A DNA stretch of 64,000 nt from Candidatus Chloroploca sp. Khr17 (GTDB taxonomy: Bacteria; Chloroflexota; Chloroflexia; Chloroflexales; Chloroflexaceae): contig NZ_RYFF01000002.1 in assembly GCF_004138165.1 (NCBI RefSeq), forward strand, positions 186,001 to 250,000. Reading direction: 5' to 3'. Position 1 is the stretch's first letter; each line of letters starts with the position of its first letter. A model generated the notes under the pieces. It had not been told where the DNA came from. It was given only the letters and a program-made list of their open reading frames with translations, and made no database searches. Both the position numbers and the translations under genes were made by a program. Positions 60,429 through 64,000 of the stretch are shown piece after piece.

Positions 60429-60500
60429 TGTCACCCTGAGCGCAGCGAAGGGTCTCAGGCATTCAGATGGCAGAGATGCTTCGCTGCGTTCAGCCTGACA
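60429..60500. repeat. Dispersed imperfect palindrome (CCTGAGCGCAGCGAAGG type)
   Basis: TGTCACCCTGAGCGCAGCGA (60429 onward) is matched in inverse by the sequence at 60473-60500 with few mismatches. This CCTGAGCgcAGCGAAGGGTCTC element is a familiar intergenic repeat in many bacterial genomes. The 280-base gap between the acetyltransferase and amidase genes holds this and the next repeat only. Confidence 0.75.
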
Positions 60501-60545
60501 CGGCTGCAGGAATACCAGGAAGCTTTGCTTACAAACTAGTTAGGC

Positions 60546-60650
60546 CAATTCCTGTGCAAAGAAGGCCTCGAAGAGACCTCACAGGTCTTGATGATGGCGT
60601 CCCAATGCAGATGAGCAGACCTGTGAGGTCTTCTTTGCAAGGTATTGGGC
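60546..60650. repeat. Large palindrome with CTCACAGGTCT arms
   Basis: AGACCTCACAGGTCT (60574-60588) is exactly inverted at 60617-60631. Outer parts, CCAATTCCTGTGCAAAGAAG and TTCTTTGCAAGGTATTGG, also pair with small gaps. The core is the same as in the palindrome at 18243-18271. It ends at the amidase stop codon. Confidence 0.8.
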
Positions 60651-62075
60651 TTAGACCATAGTTGGCTGCTGACGATAGTAGCCTGTTGCCTGTTCGAACG
60701 CATACCCGAGCCGTAGCACGAGGCGTTCATCGCGGGGACGCCCAACAATTTGCAGGCCTACAGGCAAGCCGGTGGAAGTAAAGCCACCGGGGATTGCCAG
60801 GGCGGGTTGCCCGGTCACGCTGATCCAGTAGCACGAGCGCATCCACTCGATATAGTTTTGCATTGGCACCCCATTGATCTCAGTCACATAGGGTTGTTCG
60901 ATCGGAAATGGCGGCACCTGGCTCACCGGCAAGACCATCGCATCATAGCGGTTGAAGAAAGCCCGCATGTGGGCGAGCAGTTGACTATGCTTGCGCAGGG
61001 CTTGCCCGATCGCGGGACCCCGCAGCTGCTGACCAGCCTCGATATTCCAGATCACCGTGTCTTTCATCTGGGCACGATGCTCTTCAAGCAAATTACCCAG
61101 GCTCAACTCAAAGTGCATGGCACGGAGCGTGAGAAAGATCTCATCGGCATCGCTCAGGTCAGGATGCGCATCTTCAACCAAGCATCCGAGGCTTTCGAAG
61201 ATCGGTCGCTGGGCTGCAAAGATCGTGGCGACCTCGGGCTCCACCGGCAACCCACCGAGATCCGGTGCCCATGCGATGCGCAGACCGTGAAGATCGCTTG
61301 CCAGCGGTTCGCGGAAGGATGCGCCGGGTTCATCGAGCGACAGCGGTGCCCGTGGATCTGGCCCTGCGATCGCCGAGAGCATCAGGGCGACATCGCTGAC
61401 GGTGCGTGCCATCGGCCCAACCACCGACAGGGGCATATATGGAGCTAGGTCAGGCCACACGGGGACTCGTCCTGGGGTTGTACGAAACCCGACAATATTG
61501 CAAAAACTCGCCGGATTGCGCAGGCTTCCCCCCATATCTGAGCCATCGGCCAGGGGTAACATTCTGCAAGCTAAAGCGACGGCAGAACCCCCACTGCTCC
61601 CGCCACATGTTTTATCCAGATCATAAGGGTTACGCGTGGCACCAAAGACGGCATTGAACGTCTGGGAACCAGCCCCAAACTCGGGGGTATTGGTTTTGCC
61701 AACCGTGATCGCACCGGCCCGCTTGAGGCGTTCAACAATCAAGGCATCAAAAGCCGGGACATAATCGGCAAAGATGGGGGAACCGTAGGTTGTGCGTAGT
61801 CCTCGCGTTTCTGTCAGATCCTTGTGCGCCACAGGAAGGCCGTACAAGGGTGCCTCTTGTGACGAGGGCGCTGTCTCGTGAGCGAGGGCTTCATCGTACG
61901 AGCGGGCAATGCTCAACGCACGTTCAGGGATACATGTCACGAGCGCATTGACCTGGGCATTCAGCCGCTCAATGCGTTCGATGTGCGCTTGCATGACTTC
62001 AGTGCAACTCAGACGTCGTGCGCGTATATGCGTTGCGAGTTCGGTTGCCGTCATCAAGCAGAGTTCTTCTGACAT
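60651..62075 (-). CDS. Amidase (amidase signature family)
   Basis: A 474-residue amidase. The Ser-cisSer-Lys triad is K85 (VAHKDLTET), the cis-serine near S160 in TCGGSSGGSAVAL, and the nucleophile S184 in DMGGSLRNPASF. Length and N-terminus MSEELCLMTATELATHIRAR resemble GatA-like and aliphatic/indole amidases. The lack of gatB or gatC nearby and the C-terminal YWISVTGQPALAIPGGFTST make a general amidase more likely than GatA. It has its own promoter region shared divergently with the gene at 62152. Confidence 0.92.
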   Translation of the reverse strand: MSEELCLMTATELATHIRARRLSCTEVMQAHIERIERLNAQVNALVTCIPERALSIARSYDEALAHETAPSSQEAPLYGLPVAHKDLTETRGLRTTYGSPIFADYVPAFDALIVERLKRAGAITVGKTNTPEFGAGSQTFNAVFGATRNPYDLDKTCGGSSGGSAVALACRMLPLADGSDMGGSLRNPASFCNIVGFRTTPGRVPVWPDLAPYMPLSVVGPMARTVSDVALMLSAIAGPDPRAPLSLDEPGASFREPLASDLHGLRIAWAPDLGGLPVEPEVATIFAAQRPIFESLGCLVEDAHPDLSDADEIFLTLRAMHFELSLGNLLEEHRAQMKDTVIWNIEAGQQLRGPAIGQALRKHSQLLAHMRAFFNRYDAMVLPVSQVPPFPIEQPYVTEINGVPMQNYIEWMRSCYWISVTGQPALAIPGGFTSTGLPVGLQIVGRPRDERLVLRLGYAFEQATGYYRQQPTMV

Positions 62076-62093
62076 AGAGTCTTCCTACAGTGT

Positions 62094-62099
62094 TATACT
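62094..62099 (+). promoter_or_regulatory. Extended -10 for the DinB/SCP2 gene
   Basis: TGTTATACT (hexamer 62094-62099) lies 53 bases before the ATG at 62152. An inverted copy (minus-strand TATACT near 62112) could serve the amidase gene, and the two form the inverted pair TATACTA/TAGTATA. Confidence 0.5.
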
Positions 62100-62151
62100 A
62101 CCCAGGTTATAGTATACAATCTGTAGAGACAGACGAAACACGATAGAACCT

Positions 62152-63141
62152 ATGCGCAAGCCAGAACAAAACATTCCTTCTCCACCTCATACCCTTGAAC
62201 CAGTTGCCACACCAGAGCTATCAGAGCCAGAACTTACCCCCGAGCAAATTGAAGCAGCGGCTGCCATGGCCCGCCTAGAAGATCGGAGCGGTGCCTTTAC
62301 CTCGGTGACGCTCGCCGCTGATCTGCTCGAGTTACGTGATATTTATCATGGAACCTTCGAGCGTACGCGTGACGAGGATTGGCTGCGGCGGTTGGGACGA
62401 AACGCAGAGGGTTGGACACGTCGTGAAGCCCTGGCATATGTCGAGGCGATGACGCATACGTATCATCTGGCGATCCTTGCGACCCTTGGTGGCGCCCCGT
62501 TGATTATCCCAGGCCTCAACGACATTGACGAATTGTCAACATTTGCCCGCCAACAGATCGAGGCGCGGGCTGAGGCTACCGAAGCCGAACTGATCGCTTC
62601 ACTTGAGACAGCCTTCAGCGAGATCGCACGGATTGTTGGTCAACTTGGCCCTGAAGAGCTAGGACGTACGCAAGCTGTTCCATGGATGACGTCAGTTCCG
62701 ACGGTAGCCGAACTCGCTGGGGCTGTGCTGGCGAACGCGGGAGTATTATATGGGTTGCATCTGGCGCTGGCCCGCTCACGCCCAACCTGGCTCTATTTTT
62801 CACCTGGCATGATGCGCCGGCAGATGACGCGTCTGATCCATCTGATAGGACTGAGTTACCGCAGCAATCAGGGGGGCGAGTTATATGCCACGATTGGGCT
62901 CAATATTGCTGGTCAGGGTGGTGGAAGCTGGTTCGTCCGTATCAGTCCAGAAGGTGGTATGGGCAAAATTGGGCTTGCACGTACGACCGATGTGACACTC
63001 GAGATCGCGAGTGCGGATCTCTTTTGCCGTCTCGTGCTGGGTCAGGCTTCGTCGTGGCAGCATTGGTTGCGCCGCACGTTGCGGATAAAAGGCAACCTGC
63101 GCCTGGCCCGCAGGTTGCCTGCTTTGCTTATCCCTGGATGA
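62152..63141 (+). CDS. DinB-like/SCP2 sterol-carrier-like protein
   Basis: A 329-residue protein. After a proline- and glutamate-rich start, residues 55-215 form a helical bundle like DinB/maleylpyruvate isomerase N-terminal domains (YHGTFERTRDEDWLRRLGRN, AYVEAMTHTYHLAILATLGG). Residues 235-325 look like an SCP2 lipid-binding domain (ELYATIGLNIAGQGGGSWFV, TTDVTLEIASADLFCRLVLG). The DinB metal histidines are not clearly conserved. The last 12 residues are encoded by one arm and the loop of a hairpin (63091-63119). Function unknown; lipid binding is inferred from the fold only. Confidence 0.65.
   Translation: MRKPEQNIPSPPHTLEPVATPELSEPELTPEQIEAAAAMARLEDRSGAFTSVTLAADLLELRDIYHGTFERTRDEDWLRRLGRNAEGWTRREALAYVEAMTHTYHLAILATLGGAPLIIPGLNDIDELSTFARQQIEARAEATEAELIASLETAFSEIARIVGQLGPEELGRTQAVPWMTSVPTVAELAGAVLANAGVLYGLHLALARSRPTWLYFSPGMMRRQMTRLIHLIGLSYRSNQGGELYATIGLNIAGQGGGSWFVRISPEGGMGKIGLARTTDVTLEIASADLFCRLVLGQASSWQHWLRRTLRIKGNLRLARRLPALLIPG
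63091..63119 (+). terminator. 11-bp hairpin overlapping the end of the DinB/SCP2 gene
   Basis: GGCAACCTGCG (63091-63101) pairs with CGCAGGTTGCC (63109-63119) around a seven-base loop and is followed by TGCTTTGCTT. It lies within the coding sequence, so its stem also encodes GNLR and RRLP. Confidence 0.6.
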
Positions 63142-63155
63142 GTCATGTCTGAGTG

Positions 63156-63680
63156 CTAACGGCCTCCTTGCTGCTGGAGCAGGTGTTGCCGCTCTTCAGC
63201 AGTGAGTAGCGTGAAGCTTTGTTCACGGTTGACATAGACCATCTCTTCATTCTTGATCCGTACAATCAAATCATTGACACCGTCACCATTGATATCGGCC
63301 AGGCGCATGGTGACTGGTGTCAGGTCTTCGCCTGCTCCGAACAGGTATGGCCCAGGCATGGTGCGTACCTGGTTGACGTCTCCACCAGGAATCTCGATAA
63401 TCATCACTTGCCGATCAAGATTCAGGGCGATCAGGTGCGTGGGTGCCCCGGTCTCCTCGGGTCGTCCAACATGTGCTGTCAGATGATAGGTGCGTGGACG
63501 CCCATACTGGACGTCGTCTATGGCAATGCGTACCCGGCTGACGATGCTGCTCAGCAAGACATAGCTTGCAAGCAGAACGAGAATGCCTGTAATTAGATAG
63601 GCAAGATTGCCCGCATACCCGCTAGGCATGCTGAGCGGCCAGCGCCGCTCAGGGCGTAATTCACGACTCTGGACAGCCAT
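63156..63680 (-). CDS. Membrane-anchored FG-GAP-like protein
   Basis: A 174-residue protein with one N-terminal membrane helix (about 25-48, NLAYLITGILVLLASYVLLS). A beta-rich extracytoplasmic part contains RLADINGDGVNDLIVRI, the calcium-binding DxNGDGxxD motif of FG-GAP/VCBS repeats. Only one such repeat is visible. GGAGGG precedes the ATG at 63680, and a good promoter lies at 63752-63780. It converges on the DinB/SCP2 gene. Confidence 0.75.
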   Translation of the reverse strand: MAVQSRELRPERRWPLSMPSGYAGNLAYLITGILVLLASYVLLSSIVSRVRIAIDDVQYGRPRTYHLTAHVGRPEETGAPTHLIALNLDRQVMIIEIPGGDVNQVRTMPGPYLFGAGEDLTPVTMRLADINGDGVNDLIVRIKNEEMVYVNREQSFTLLTAEERQHLLQQQGGR

Positions 63681-63751
63681 CGTAGACCCCCTCCAGGAAT
63701 TGACACGGCACGATAACGGTCGTGTTTGGCTTTTGCGCTCTTCTGTGCTAA

Positions 63752-63780
63752 AGTATAGCAGAGGAAGGGGATTGCGTCAA
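63752..63780 (-). promoter_or_regulatory. Promoter of the FG-GAP-like gene
   Basis: On the minus strand TTGACG (63780-63775), 17 bases, TATACT (63757-63752), extended by TG (TGCTATACT). Confidence 0.7.
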
Positions 63781-63805
63781 GAACGGATTTTCTGATTTTA
63801 TGAAC

Positions 63806-64000
63806 TTATTGAGGACGAAAGGTGCAGGTTTTACGATCAACCGGGGTCTTCAACCCTTTGAGAAAGCCCTGCGCAAAGGCGATAGCGCGATTGAAGACCG
63901 GGGGCCGTTGGAAACGCCTGAGTGAACTCAGGGTTGGCCCGATGATGACGCGCCACAGTTCACATCCGCAGACGAGCAGCATCGCGGGGTGCCCACATTT
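63806..64000 (-). CDS. Partial unidentified protein (C-terminal 64 aa)
   Basis: A minus-strand frame is open from the right edge to a TAA at 63806-63808. It encodes 64 residues including MLLVCGCELWRVIIGPTLSS, then a basic stretch (LRRFQRPPVFNRAIAFAQGF) and the end DRKTCTFRPQ. The mix of a hydrophobic stretch and an arginine-rich tail would fit the end of a membrane-associated enzyme such as a glycosyltransferase, but that is a guess. It has no start in the window. Confidence 0.45.
   Translation of the reverse strand, partial: KCGHPAMLLVCGCELWRVIIGPTLSSLRRFQRPPVFNRAIAFAQGFLKGLKTPVDRKTCTFRPQ

Overview
The window is a gene-dense bacterial chromosome segment (about 54 protein genes, one cut off at each edge). 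I found no tRNA or rRNA gene, CRISPR array, prophage or intact insertion sequence. Gene content and protein character suggest a filamentous phototrophic Chloroflexota (Chloroflexales type). The pointers are a type 2 isopentenyl-diphosphate isomerase, a TolB-like secreted protein whose N-terminal domain I associate with Chloroflexi, an AglEFG-type sugar transporter, and many long palindromes between genes. This placement comes from recollection of protein families, not from a database search.

Layout. Positions 1-5976 (minus): a tightly overlapping set of an uncharacterised 612-aa protein, an M19 dipeptidase and an M61 peptidase (cut at the left edge), then pyruvate kinase and a ComEA-like protein. 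Positions 6352-13860: a translation and RNA operon read leftward, nusA-rnpM-infB-rbfA-methyltransferase-nrnA-truB, with no rimP in front of nusA and a long structured leader. Positions 14287-19397 (plus): a 46-aa membrane protein and a secreted/membrane protein plus ABC ATPase plus ABC permease module. Positions 19466-31609: lexA (minus) diverges from a mostly plus-strand run of housekeeping genes: ROK kinase, FecR-like protein, acpS, nnrD/E, pyrimidine phosphorylase, FmdB, class III aminotransferase, a histidine kinase, fni and recF.

Positions 31778-38704 (minus): an alpha-glucoside/maltodextrin regulon (LacI-type regulator with its own operator, binding protein, two permeases, MalQ) without a transporter ATPase. 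Positions 38903-47177: CorC-like protein, tpiA, M50 protease and TolB-like protein (minus), an AI-2E-family transporter (plus), and a peptide-binding protein with secG (minus). Positions 47284-55508: FAD oxidoreductase, membrane spermidine-synthase-like protein, PAS histidine kinase, CBS protein, ruvB and a polar-amino-acid-type binding protein.

Positions 55585-58992 hold the most unusual gene. It encodes a 1135-residue protein that reads along its whole core like the MrfA/Hrq1 (DUF1998) DNA-repair helicases, but both ATPase motifs have been lost. A proline/glycine repeat linker follows, then a C-terminal domain resembling the RNA-polymerase-binding Tudor domain of PcrA/UvrD. The rest holds an RraA-family protein, an AAC(3)-fold acetyltransferase whose C-terminus is made by a dispersed DNA repeat, an amidase, a DinB/SCP2 protein, a membrane-anchored FG-GAP-like protein and a partial ORF.

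General features: 4-base GTGA overlaps join several gene pairs; many promoters have an extended -10 (TGnTATAnT); and long perfect hairpins, often with 3-base loops and no U tract, mark many gene borders.
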